A DNA stretch of 64,000 nt, from the NCBI RefSeq assembly GCF_013410115.1, contig NZ_JACCCV010000001.1:2790001-2854000 (forward strand). Reading direction: 5' to 3'. Positions 54,018 through 63,115 of the stretch are shown here, piece by piece (position 1 is the stretch's first letter; every line of letters begins with the position of its first letter). The translations under genes were made by a program, and so were the position numbers. The notes beneath the pieces were generated by a model. The model was not told where the DNA came from and searched no databases. It saw nothing but the letters and a program-made list of their open reading frames with translations. The stretch is from Tunturiibacter gelidiferens. GTDB taxonomy: Bacteria > Acidobacteriota > Terriglobia > Terriglobales > Acidobacteriaceae.

Positions 54018-57000
54018 GTGTTCCTCTTGCGCTTTTCAGATTTCTTCATCCATCGCGCTACCACCACCACTCTCTTGATCTCTGCCATCGCAGGTTTCGG
54101 CTTGCTCAGCTATCTCTCGCTTCCGGTCAGTAACCTGCCCGAGGTCGATTACCCGACGATCCAGGTATCAGCGGCACTGCCCGGCGCCAACCCGGATTCC
54201 ATGGCCGCTACCGTCGCGACGCCGCTCGAGAGCGAGTTCTCGCGCATTCCCGGCATTGAGAATATGACCTCCAGCAGCTTGGTCGGCGAGACGAACATTA
54301 CGCTTCAGTTCGCCCTTAGCCGCAGTGCCGATGCGGCCGCGCAAGACGTTCAGGCCGCCATCTCCCGCGCCGCGGGCAGCCTCCCTGCGGGCATGCCGGA
54401 ACCGCCCTCCTACTCCAAGGTCAACCCCGCGGATGATCCCATCATCTGGCTCGAAATGCACTCACAGACGATGTCGTTTGAGGATTTTTCGCGCTATGCC
54501 ACACAGATCGTTTCTAAGCAGATCTCCATGGTGAACGGAGTTTCGCAGGTCGAAGTGTACGGACCCGAGCGCCCAGCGATCCGCGTCCAGGTCGATCCTG
54601 CACGTCTCGCGGCCTACAGCCTTGATCTCGAGCAAATCCGCACCGCGCTTACCAACAACAGTGCAAGTCTTCCCACAGGCACGCTCTATGGTAAAGCTAG
54701 GGACTACTCTCTGCAGGCGAACAGCCAACTCACCACGGCCGATCAATTCTCGGATCTGGTGGTCGCTTATCGTAATGAGCTTCCGCTGCGTCTCAGCCAG
54801 ATTGCCCACGTCCTGAACAGCTCCAGCAATGACAAGCGCACCTTCTGGATCAACGGACAGCGCAGTGTGATCCTCGCTGTACGCAAACAACCCGGTGCGA
54901 ACACAATCGAAGTCGCGGATCGGGTGAAGGCCGCGGTCCAGACTCTGCGCGACGTTTTACCTCCCGGTGTAGCGTTCGGCAAAGTCGCCGACAACGCCGA
55001 CATCGTCCGCGGCTCCATCGCAGAGGTCAACCATACGCTCGTCCTCACCATCGTGCTCGTCGTGCTGGTCATCTTTGCCTTCCTTGGGACGCTCTCTTCG
55101 ACGCTCATCGCCAGCGCCACCATTCCGGTCTCGATCTTCGGCTCCTTCATCGCCATGCATCTACTTGGCTATACCGTGGACATGTTCTCCATGATGGCCA
55201 TCACGCTTTCGGTGGGCTTTGTCGTCGACGACGCCATCGTGATGCTCGAGAATATCGTCCGTCATCGTGAGATGGGTAAGTCTCGTCTGGACGCCGCGGT
55301 CAACGGCGCCGCTGAGGTAGGCTTCACGATCCTCTCGATGACTCTTTCGCTTGTCGCAGTCTTTCTTCCGATTCTCTTCCTCAACGGCGTACTCGGACGG
55401 CTTCTTCGTGAGTTCGCCGTCACCATCTCGGTCTCCATCCTGCTCTCTGGCTTCTCAGCGCTTACCCTCACCCCAATGCTCTGCAGCAGGTTTCTCAGCG
55501 AGCGCGTTCATGGTGACAACTGGTTCCTTCGCCGGACGGAGGGTATCCATGCCGCACTCAAGAGGGGCTATCAGCGTTCACTCGATTTTGTTCTGCGCCA
55601 TCCACGAGCGACGATCGTCGCCAGCATCGTGATGACAGCAACCACCGTCGCGTTGTTCGCAATCGTGCCCAAAAGCTTTATGCCTGCTGTCGATACCGGT
55701 GGATTCTCCGGAAGCATGGAAGCCTCGCAAGACAGCTCCTTCGCCCAGATGATCTCCTACGGCGAACAGGTCAACAAAGCACTCGCTGCGGTTCCATGGA
55801 TGGAAAGCAACTTATCGGGTGTTTTCTCACAGAATGGAGGCTGGCTCTGGGTCAATCTCCGTCAGGACCGCCGACGTCCAAACGTCAAGGTCATCATCGC
55901 CGACCTCCAGAAACAGCTCGACCGCATACCCGGGCTCAAGGTTTATCTCCGCCAGCCCGACTTCGTCGACCTCGGACAGACTGAATCCCGGTCCCAGTAC
56001 TCGGCTGCACTTCGGAGCCCCGACGCTGACGAGCTTTACCGCTGGGCCCCTCGCCTCAAGAGCAAGCTGGACTCTCTTCCCGAACTTGCTAATGTTTCGA
56101 CGGACCTGCAGATGAGCGCGCCGCGCGTCAACGTCGACATCCGCCGAGATCTTGCAATGTCTCTCAACGTCGACCCTGAGAAGATTGCCAACACCCTCTA
56201 CGATGCCTTCGGAAACCGCCGCGCCAACACCATCACTGTCGCATCGCAGCAGTACGATGTCATCCTCGAGGTCGCCCAGCAGTATCAGCGAGACCCTGAG
56301 ACGATTGGTAGTATCTATCTCGCATCCAATACGGGCAGCCTCGTTCCTCTCTCGGCCGTCACTACACTCAGCCAGACCGTCGCTCCGCTGACAGTCAATC
56401 ATCTCGGGCAGTTTCCAGCCGTCACGTTTCACTTCGATCTCAAGCCCGGCATCTCGCTCGATAAGGCCACATTCGAGGTGCGTCGAGCTGCAACCGAACT
56501 TGGCATTCCCGCCAGTATGAACTTCACCTTTCAGGGGACCGCGGCACAGTTCCAGGGCTCCCTGAAAGGTCTTGGACTCCTGCTCATAATCGCGGTGATG
56601 GTCATCTATCTCGTCCTCGGTGTTCTCTATGAGAGTTTCATTCACCCCATCTCGATCCTCTCTGGTCTTCCCGCAGCCGCTATTGGTGCGCTTCTCACGT
56701 TGCTGCTCGTCGGCCAGGATCTCAACCTCTACTCATTCCTCGGCATCATCCTCCTGATAGGCATTGTCAAAAAGAACGCAATCATGATTGTCGATTTCGC
56801 CATCGACGCCGAGCGCAATCTAGGTATGACGCCTGAGCAGGCCGTCTACCGAGGTTGTCTCCAGCGCTTCCGCCCCATCATGATGACGACCATGGCAGCG
56901 CTACTGGGCGCGGCTCCAATCGCATTGGGCCAAGGCATCGGGGGTGAAGCCCGCCGCCCGCTTGGTATTGCAGTATGCGGTGGTCTTCTGCTTTCACAGA

Positions 57001-57122
57001 CCGTAACCCTATATGTGACACCAGTGATCTATCTCTTTCTGCACCGTCTCCAACGGGGGAGACTCCAGAAAATTACCGGCGGAGAAGCCGTTCCATCGAC
57101 TGAATCTCTAAGCGTCAGTTGA
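54018..57122 (+). CDS. RND-family efflux pump (HAE1/AcrB type)
   Basis: A 1034-residue inner-membrane transporter with the two-fold RND repeat: an N-terminal helix, two large periplasmic loops, and two bundles of helices. VGFVVDDAIVMLENIVRH in helix 4 carries the proton-relay Asp pair, and GIVKKNAIMIVDFA is the matching region in the second half with KN. PLESEFSRIPGIENMTS and GARRPLGIAVCGGLLLSQ-like ends are typical. It exports hydrophobic compounds or drugs by proton exchange. The start is GTG at 54018 or, with better spacing to GAGG, TTG at 54027. No outer-membrane channel gene is in the window next to it. Confidence 0.92.
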   Translation: MFLLRFSDFFIHRATTTTLLISAIAGFGLLSYLSLPVSNLPEVDYPTIQVSAALPGANPDSMAATVATPLESEFSRIPGIENMTSSSLVGETNITLQFALSRSADAAAQDVQAAISRAAGSLPAGMPEPPSYSKVNPADDPIIWLEMHSQTMSFEDFSRYATQIVSKQISMVNGVSQVEVYGPERPAIRVQVDPARLAAYSLDLEQIRTALTNNSASLPTGTLYGKARDYSLQANSQLTTADQFSDLVVAYRNELPLRLSQIAHVLNSSSNDKRTFWINGQRSVILAVRKQPGANTIEVADRVKAAVQTLRDVLPPGVAFGKVADNADIVRGSIAEVNHTLVLTIVLVVLVIFAFLGTLSSTLIASATIPVSIFGSFIAMHLLGYTVDMFSMMAITLSVGFVVDDAIVMLENIVRHREMGKSRLDAAVNGAAEVGFTILSMTLSLVAVFLPILFLNGVLGRLLREFAVTISVSILLSGFSALTLTPMLCSRFLSERVHGDNWFLRRTEGIHAALKRGYQRSLDFVLRHPRATIVASIVMTATTVALFAIVPKSFMPAVDTGGFSGSMEASQDSSFAQMISYGEQVNKALAAVPWMESNLSGVFSQNGGWLWVNLRQDRRRPNVKVIIADLQKQLDRIPGLKVYLRQPDFVDLGQTESRSQYSAALRSPDADELYRWAPRLKSKLDSLPELANVSTDLQMSAPRVNVDIRRDLAMSLNVDPEKIANTLYDAFGNRRANTITVASQQYDVILEVAQQYQRDPETIGSIYLASNTGSLVPLSAVTTLSQTVAPLTVNHLGQFPAVTFHFDLKPGISLDKATFEVRRAATELGIPASMNFTFQGTAAQFQGSLKGLGLLLIIAVMVIYLVLGVLYESFIHPISILSGLPAAAIGALLTLLLVGQDLNLYSFLGIILLIGIVKKNAIMIVDFAIDAERNLGMTPEQAVYRGCLQRFRPIMMTTMAALLGAAPIALGQGIGGEARRPLGIAVCGGLLLSQTVTLYVTPVIYLFLHRLQRGRLQKITGGEAVPSTESLSVS

Positions 57123-57604
57123 AACTCCCTATTCAGTTTCAGACACGGCTAAGATGGAACATGCAACCAAACCAACGTTTCCTTTCGGGTCTTCCAACTT
57201 AACTATCAGACGGAGGGGGTATGTCATTGGCGGTTCGAAGAAGCTGGAACCGTCGACGCGGACGTGGACAATGCACCCCTTAGACCGGATAGACTGTGAC
57301 CGTATGTGACGCAGCAAATCTCAACTAACGATCCATCGCCGAGTCCCTCAGCGAGAACCGATTAGTACCGATATGTCAGCTTCTCGTCAGTGATCGATTA
57401 ATGACGCGAAGCGCGTTTGTCGGGACATATCACACAAGGCGAATCGTTGTCCCTCCTGGGAGCAAAACCTGTCTCCCGCCCGTTGCCGATCCCACCGTCA
57501 GCTCACGGCTCCTTTGTCAACCCGTCTACACTACCAGTGGCGGCCAACCCCGCCGGACATCCTCCGGCCCGGCCCGCCCCGGAACACCCAAGGACCACCC
57601 ACCC
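57123..57604. other. Intergenic region after the RND pump
   Basis: No gene is supported here. A weak hairpin TGAAACT/AGTTTCA (57120-57141) spans the pump's stop codon. The next frame is open from 57401, but the part before 57605 shows no protein-like features. Confidence 0.45.
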
Positions 57605-58351
57605 ATGCCGCAGCCCCTACCCACCGGCGTTTCCACTCTTACCGCTCCCCACTTCTATATCACCGGCCGCCAGCCGCTCCGTCCCGGAGCCATTCTGCTC
57701 GCTACCGTAGCCGCCGTCGCGACGCTCTCTTCGGTCCTCTATGCTCTGGGTCACACCGAACATGAACATTTCATCTCCGGCAGCTCCAGCGCTGCCCGTT
57801 CCGCCGCCACCACATCCGGAGCCGCCTCGGCTGCCGACGAGAAAGACGATCCATCCCAGATCGACACCATCGTCCTCGGTGATCCTGCCGATGCTCCTGT
57901 GCCAGCCCGCCGGGGAGACCACGTCAGCAACGTTCACCCCACCATCCTCGTTCACCTACCCCGCTTTGGCGACCAGGTGGGTCTCATCCCCGACACCCCC
58001 GCTGGCCGCCTCCTCTACGGCTGGCTCGCCGCCTTCAACCAGGCTAGCTACCCCGCGCTTGGCAACGCTCTGCCCAATGTCGCGCTCGTCTCCGCGACCA
58101 CTGCACAGATCGAGCTCCGGCAGCGAACCGGCGGCTTCAACCTCCTCTCTGCCAAGGAGGTCCAGCCCGGCGTCCTTGTCTTCCGACTCCGCGATCAGAC
58201 CCCTTCGGCGATCGAGGCCCTCGGCACCCTCCAGGTGAGTCCGAACTCCGGCCCCGCCGCCATCGCGAGCTTCAGCCTCCGCGCCGTTCCCTCACTCCGC
58301 CAGGACGCCACCGCGGGGACTGCCACACTCTCGGAAGCCTCACCGCGATGA
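57605..58351 (+). CDS. Membrane-anchored protein with a lone hydrolase-accessory-like domain
   Basis: A 248-residue protein. A membrane helix (GAILLATVAAVATLSSVLYALG, about residues 26-47) is followed by an Ala/Ser-rich linker. The C-terminal ~110 residues (DTPAGRLLYGWLAAFNQASY ... LRQRTGGFNLLSAKEVQPG ... SFSLRAVPS) resemble the small alpha/beta domain that precedes S41 peptidase or beta-lactamase-like hydrolase domains in many soil bacteria. Here it stands alone. Function unknown. ATG at 57605 follows AAGGA at about 10 nt; the earlier GC-rich frame is not convincing. Confidence 0.65.
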   Translation: MPQPLPTGVSTLTAPHFYITGRQPLRPGAILLATVAAVATLSSVLYALGHTEHEHFISGSSSAARSAATTSGAASAADEKDDPSQIDTIVLGDPADAPVPARRGDHVSNVHPTILVHLPRFGDQVGLIPDTPAGRLLYGWLAAFNQASYPALGNALPNVALVSATTAQIELRQRTGGFNLLSAKEVQPGVLVFRLRDQTPSAIEALGTLQVSPNSGPAAIASFSLRAVPSLRQDATAGTATLSEASPR

Positions 58352-58740
58352 GCCGACAATCGCCCGCGCAAGCTCGACCTCTAGACCTGCTACACGCGAA
58401 CATCATGGTATCGGACGAAACCACCGAACCCTATGTGCGAACATCCTTTTGAGTGCGAAGCATCATAGGCCTGTTCCGCAGCCTTTGCGTTTGCGCCAAA
58501 AGGCGCAAACACTTCCTGAATGGTCCTCGCACGAGAAATGCCCGTGTCCATGCTTCCCTACGGTGATTTCCGTTGTACCACTCGAGTGCCATCACTTTCG
58601 TTCTAGGAATCATCAGAGCGCCATCAGCGAGTCTGAGATTCCATGATACCTAGCGAGACTATCGTGGACTACATCGCGTTGATTGTGTTGGGTTTTGAGA
58701 GCCTTCAAGGCCATCTTGGACTAGATGAGATCAGTCTATG
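58352..58740. other. Intergenic region before tRNA-Ser
   Basis: No gene was recognised. The stretch holds a perfect hairpin at 58489-58510. Confidence 0.5.
58489..58510. repeat. Perfect 9-bp hairpin
   Basis: GTTTGCGCC and GGCGCAAAC are perfect arms around AAAA. There is no T tract on either side. It may end the transcript of the 57605 gene or tRNA-Ser in a Rho-dependent manner, or be a stray repeat. Confidence 0.5.
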
Positions 58741-58741
58741 G

Positions 58742-58826
58742 CGGAGAGACAGGGATTCGAACCCTGGATACCTTGCGGTATACACGCTTTCCAAGCGTGC
58801 GCCTTCAGCCACTCGGCCATCTCTCC
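58742..58826 (-). tRNA. tRNA-Ser (anticodon GGA)
   Basis: The minus strand folds as a class II tRNA: acceptor GGAGAGA/TCTCTCC with discriminator G, D region TGGCCGAGTGGCTGAAGGC, anticodon stem CACGC/GCGTG with loop TTGGAAA (anticodon GGA), long variable arm ATACCGCAAGGTAT, and T arm CAGGGTTCGAATCCCTG. GGA reads UCC/UCU codons. CCA is not encoded. Confidence 0.95.
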
Positions 58827-58896
58827 GCAGTATTGCGGGCCTTTTTGAATCTAACACAACTTGAAGGCTTCCGATGCCCGGCACATCCACTTACCC

Positions 58897-60675
58897 TTAT
58901 GGAGTCTGGGCAATTACGTTCTGTTTTACGGTTGCAGACGGCTTCAGCTCCATCGGCACGCCTTGCGTCAGATAGCGGCGCAGCGTAGATCGATCTCCCA
59001 AGTTGATCTGCCACCCACGATCGATGGCTAACAAAATGTATTTGCCCGGGATTACGTTATCGATGTCGAAACTCCCATCTGTATTCGTCTGGTCCTGACG
59101 CAAAAAACCAATGGAGTCAGGCTCTTCAATCGTGATAGGAACCAGCAGGACCATTGCTGCCATCACAGGTTTTCCTTCAAGCGTCGCGATTCCGCTCAGG
59201 TTAGTACGGCCATTCGCAACATGCACCGTAAGTGTCGTCTCACCCGCAGGCACCGTCACATACCGTCCCGAGACGTCGGCTCCCTTGGTGGTTAATCCAA
59301 TCAGATAGACGTTCGGTCCTCCCTGCAAAACAACTTCGTAGCGCCCTGGAGGAACCTCAAGGGTGCGGTCTGTGGTTGGTTCTTTCGAGACGCGTCGGCC
59401 TGCAAACCGGCCTTCATTGCCCATGGAAGAGAACGTCCCATGCTGCGTATCAGTATCGATCAGGTTGACGCGAAGCCCACCGCCGCGTCGGTTGCCTGAC
59501 TCTTCGGCAGTCCCACCAGTAAACCCATCGATGTGCATCGTAATTCTTGCGATATCGCTCGCCGGAGCACCGAGATCGAGTGTTCGAACAGAGTTGGCCT
59601 TCACGTCGACCATCGTGGAGCGCGCCTCCTCGCCTGGCATCAAAAGCCGCACCTGGTACAGCCCTGGCGTTAACCCGCTAACATCAAATTCTCCTTGTGG
59701 GTCTCGACGGGTCGTAACCGAAATTGCGCGGGGGCCGTTTGAACCCGGAGTAATCTCTTCCACCATCGGAAATGCTTGTCCTTGGCGACCGTTGACCGCC
59801 CCCGACCCAACAGTTCCTGTTGGTGGAATGATCTTCAGATGGATCGAGGGGATCGGAACCAGATGAAAGTCTGCCTGACGTGTATCACCGGCATGGAGAA
59901 CAATCGTCTCAGAGGTCGAAACGTCGCTGCTTCCTGGAAACCAGGTTGGCGGATATGCGACGTCGAAAGACGGATCGAGCGGCGGTTCGTCATCAACCGA
60001 TGATCCACTTTGCTGCGTGGCCTCAGCGTACCAGGGATGCGCCCGAACCATCAGGCGATAGCTTCCAGGCGACAGATTCGCCAACTCATACATGCCACGA
60101 TCATCGGTTCTAGCGTTCGCTCCCGCGCTTCCGTTAGCTGGCGGACCTCCTGGACTTGGCGGTGGCACCAGGGAAAGAGAGATCTGTGCGTCTCTCACTG
60201 GCTCCCCGGCTTCATCCAGAACGAGGCCCTTGATGCTGGCCTCGGGACTGAGCGTGAAGCGTATATCGATCGTCGGCGAATCGGCTGTCAGTACAACCGA
60301 CGATGAAAAGGCACCGTGTTCTTCAAAAGACTGCGTAACGTAGCCGCGAGCACTCGCCATCAGGTTCCACGCTCCCGCCGAAGGTACCGGAATCGAGAAG
60401 CGACCATGGTCATCGGCCGCAAAACTGTCAGTCGAGGCAGGGAAGCGGCGATTCCCGAAGCTCCCATGCACCTCGAGCTTCGGTGTCAGCCTACAGTGAG
60501 GAACTGGGCTCTCATCAATACTGCTGACAACGATACCGGTGATCGCATAATGTGTAACGACTATACTGTGCTTCATCTCCGGTTTCGTCTGCGCTCGAGT
60601 TTGTGCCCGTACCATCTCTCCGCACAAAGCTCCGGCAAAGAGCAGCGACAGAGGCCCAACAAGACTCCATCTCAT
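58897..60675 (-). CDS. Secreted carboxypeptidase-regulatory-like repeat protein
   Basis: A 592-residue protein with a signal peptide (LVGPLSLLFAGALCGEMVRA). It is built from beta-sandwich units of the carboxypeptidase regulatory-like type: ITGIVVSSIDESPVPHCRL, IKGLVLDEAGEPVRDAQISL then DRGMYELANLSPGSYRLMVR, and DGSFDIDNVIPGKYILLAID near the end. Such proteins are numerous in acidobacteria and are probably surface or periplasmic. No enzymatic motif was seen. The start ATG overlaps the stop of the upstream gene (ATGA), so the pair is co-translated. Confidence 0.85.
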   Translation of the reverse strand: MRWSLVGPLSLLFAGALCGEMVRAQTRAQTKPEMKHSIVVTHYAITGIVVSSIDESPVPHCRLTPKLEVHGSFGNRRFPASTDSFAADDHGRFSIPVPSAGAWNLMASARGYVTQSFEEHGAFSSSVVLTADSPTIDIRFTLSPEASIKGLVLDEAGEPVRDAQISLSLVPPPSPGGPPANGSAGANARTDDRGMYELANLSPGSYRLMVRAHPWYAEATQQSGSSVDDEPPLDPSFDVAYPPTWFPGSSDVSTSETIVLHAGDTRQADFHLVPIPSIHLKIIPPTGTVGSGAVNGRQGQAFPMVEEITPGSNGPRAISVTTRRDPQGEFDVSGLTPGLYQVRLLMPGEEARSTMVDVKANSVRTLDLGAPASDIARITMHIDGFTGGTAEESGNRRGGGLRVNLIDTDTQHGTFSSMGNEGRFAGRRVSKEPTTDRTLEVPPGRYEVVLQGGPNVYLIGLTTKGADVSGRYVTVPAGETTLTVHVANGRTNLSGIATLEGKPVMAAMVLLVPITIEEPDSIGFLRQDQTNTDGSFDIDNVIPGKYILLAIDRGWQINLGDRSTLRRYLTQGVPMELKPSATVKQNVIAQTP

Positions 60676-62303
60676 GGAATCGCCTCAGTCGCCGGCACGA
60701 CATCAAGGTTCAACGTGGATTTATCGCCGGCATTGACCGTAACCGATTGCACGTGATCACCAAACGGCGTCAGGCTCTCGGGATCACGGTAGTCGGCCGA
60801 GTGCCGTCGCGGAAATGCAATAGCCTGATAACTCCCGGGCGGGAGATGAGAAAAACTGTAGCTGCCTGTCGAACTGCTGCGGGTACTGTACTCCACCTGT
60901 GCGCTTGGGCCTCTCGGAATCACACACACCCAACTAGCCACAGGGGCGCCGTCGAGGTGCACCGTTCCCTGCAAAGCCCCTGTCTGATTGCTGACTAGAA
61001 CGCGTATCGGAGTGCCGGAGGCTCCCGGCGCTACGACCAGTTCCTGTTCCAGCAGATCAGAGTCGCCATAGCTGGCAGACTTGATATACCAGGCGCCGCT
61101 ATTGCGCCCCGCCAACCGATAACTGCCTGGAGGAGCCGAGAAGAAGAAGGCCTGATTAGCCCGGGGAGACAACCCCAGACTCGCGTACCCGCCGTCCAGA
61201 TCAGTCTGCCCGCTTTGCAGGCTGAGGCCTAGCTGCTGCAGTCCAGGCGGAGTTATGTCGGACGAAGAAGATTCATCGATCAACAGCTCCACCGGAATAG
61301 ACGGCACAGGCGAGAACCGCAGAACCACCCCAGAGATATCGTGATCCGGAACCGTAACCGTTGTCTCCGCCATCTCGGCACTATCTATATCGGCCACCGT
61401 TCGGACCGTCAACGCATAGGTTCCCTGAGGAAGCTGTATCTTCCTCTCGCCGCCATTCTCCAGCATCGAGTTGACCTGCAACGCGTCTCCATCGCTGGCG
61501 CGGGCAGAGACCCTCATGAAACCTCGATCGGCCGAAGATTGCGAGATTCCGACGGTACGGATCGGACTGACTGTTGGCCTCAGCTCAAAAGTTTGTTCTT
61601 CTCCACTGTGAATCCGAACTAACGGTGAAGCGTTACTTGTGCTTCCACTCGGAACTGCAACTGCAAGCACAGCTTCGGCAATGGGCGTATTTAGTAGAGA
61701 GTAGTGCGTTTGCACTCGATATTCGCCTGCTGGAACAGGAATTCGGAAACGTCCATATGAGTCTGTTTGGCGCTGATCAACGGGAATCCAACGACGCCCC
61801 AAATCGTCGTACACACTTCTGATCGCATTCACCGAAATACCTGGAAGCGGGGTTCCATCGGGAGCCAGCACTACGCCGGTGAGCAGTGCTTCCGGAAAGA
61901 TTCGAAGTTCAAGCGGTGCGGCTAGTTGGCTGGACTGGAGATAGAGATTACCGGCATCGCCATACTCCGCGCTGGCATAAAATCCGGGCTTGGTAACCAG
62001 AATGTTGACGCTGCTTTCTTTGTTCTGTTCGAACCGAAACCTGCCCTCGCTATCGGTTAGTACTGCCCGGTTGTTCAACCGAACCAGCGCTCTCCGAACC
62101 GGTTGGTCGGTGGCAGCATTTATCACCGTCCCGGAGACCAGGTCGGGAGCCCCTGAACTCGCAATCGACGTGCCTGCTCCTGCGGTGCCGCCAATCTGGG
62201 CGGGACAACGCATCTGCTGACCCAGCAGAGTACAAACCAGAATCACAAAAAAAGGTATCGAATCGTTGCGTCGAACGCTGCAGACGATTCGGTTTGTGTA
62301 CAC
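60672..62303 (-). CDS. Secreted carboxypeptidase-regulatory-like repeat protein
   Basis: A 543-residue protein, first of the co-translated pair. A hydrophobic segment (SIPFFVILVCTLLG) near residue 15 forms the signal. Repeats include VSGTVINAATDQPVRRALVR with LTDSEGRFRFEQ, LTGVVLAPDGTPLPGISVNA then DSYGRFRIPVPAGEYRV, and LQGTVHLDGAPVASWVCVIP with STGSYSFSHLPPGSYQAIAF. The same architecture as its neighbour suggests they act together, perhaps as a surface complex. The start is GTG with GAGG upstream. Confidence 0.83.
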   Translation of the reverse strand: MYTNRIVCSVRRNDSIPFFVILVCTLLGQQMRCPAQIGGTAGAGTSIASSGAPDLVSGTVINAATDQPVRRALVRLNNRAVLTDSEGRFRFEQNKESSVNILVTKPGFYASAEYGDAGNLYLQSSQLAAPLELRIFPEALLTGVVLAPDGTPLPGISVNAIRSVYDDLGRRWIPVDQRQTDSYGRFRIPVPAGEYRVQTHYSLLNTPIAEAVLAVAVPSGSTSNASPLVRIHSGEEQTFELRPTVSPIRTVGISQSSADRGFMRVSARASDGDALQVNSMLENGGERKIQLPQGTYALTVRTVADIDSAEMAETTVTVPDHDISGVVLRFSPVPSIPVELLIDESSSSDITPPGLQQLGLSLQSGQTDLDGGYASLGLSPRANQAFFFSAPPGSYRLAGRNSGAWYIKSASYGDSDLLEQELVVAPGASGTPIRVLVSNQTGALQGTVHLDGAPVASWVCVIPRGPSAQVEYSTRSSSTGSYSFSHLPPGSYQAIAFPRRHSADYRDPESLTPFGDHVQSVTVNAGDKSTLNLDVVPATEAIP

Positions 62304-62491
62304 GAAGCGGCACCTCGCCAGAAATAAGACGTCTCAGATTCAGATTAGTGAGAACAGAATACTTCTGCCGAACCCGTGCCCCAATCTAAACCATCCAGTC
62401 CCGATGCACGCAACCATCGAGTCCTGGCGCTAGCCAAAGTTTTTGGATTCTGCTGTAGGCAGATCGAAACAAATCCGACGTCTTAGTTTGT

Positions 62492-62797
62492 CTACGTTTT
62501 TTCGGACTCGACTTGAGAGTTCGCATCGCTCCGTGAAAGCGATTCCAGCAGATGCTTGGTATACAAACCACTTGCTACGAACTTAGCTCTATCCCTGATC
62601 ATCATGAGGAGGACCTGTTCACCGTCTTTATCGATGCACGTAACCTCGTCGAGATCAACAACACGGTTCAAAGTTGGTCGACGATCTCGATTGGCGCGCC
62701 AACTTGCTATCAGTTCCTCCAGAAACGATGCTGTCAGCCGACCTTGAAGCACCCACCGCTGCTCCGACTTGTCCTCGGTCATCGTGATTCGTAACAT
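62492..62797 (-). CDS. STAS-domain protein (anti-anti-sigma-like)
   Basis: A 101-residue protein with the STAS fold pattern: WVLQGRLTASFLEEL, then NRVVDLDEVTCIDKDGEQVL, which aligns with the core of SpoIIAA-like antagonists (VVDLSGVTFIDSAG). The usual phosphorylatable Ser is Lys or Asp here (CIDKDGEQ), so phospho-control is doubtful. It may bind an anti-sigma kinase or another partner. AAGGACGAG precedes the ATG. A sigma-54 activator gene lies upstream on the same strand, 318 nt away. Confidence 0.78.
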   Translation of the reverse strand: MLRITMTEDKSEQRWVLQGRLTASFLEELIASWRANRDRRPTLNRVVDLDEVTCIDKDGEQVLLMMIRDRAKFVASGLYTKHLLESLSRSDANSQVESEKT

Positions 62798-63115
62798 CTT
62801 GCTCGTCCTTACAATCCGATGTGTCGGTGAGTGTCTTCCAGATTCACTACATCACTGATTCTCCCATCCGGATCGCATGCTCAAGAGTCGGCGACGTCCC
62901 GACACACCTAATCCCCGGCCTCGCAGGGTATACCTGGCATCTCTCTCTGCAAGCAATCCGCATACCTAAAATGCGACCAGTCTATTGATGTTGGTAGTTG
63001 AGGCGATTAGTAATAAATCGATGTGCCGAACACTGTCGGGTAGATGCCGATAAGTTGGCAGGATGCCAGATCGTTGGCACGTTTCTCACCGCTTCTTTCG
63101 TGCCAAACTTAAGTT
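62798..63115. other. Intergenic region with TTGGCA inverted repeats
   Basis: No gene was recognised in these 318 bases. The part nearest the activator gene has clustered TTGGCA/TGCCAA elements (63055-63106), described separately. Confidence 0.55.
63055..63106 (-). promoter_or_regulatory. TTGGCA inverted repeats; possible sigma-54-like element
   Basis: TTGGCA and TGCCA form a palindrome at 63055-63068. TTGGCACG (63074-63081) and CGTGCCAA (63099-63106) form a second inverted pair. Read on the minus strand, TTGGCACGAAAGAAGC has the GG-N10-GC spacing of a sigma-54 promoter, although the -12 box is AAGC instead of TTGC. The STAS gene begins about 290 nt downstream. Confidence 0.35.
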
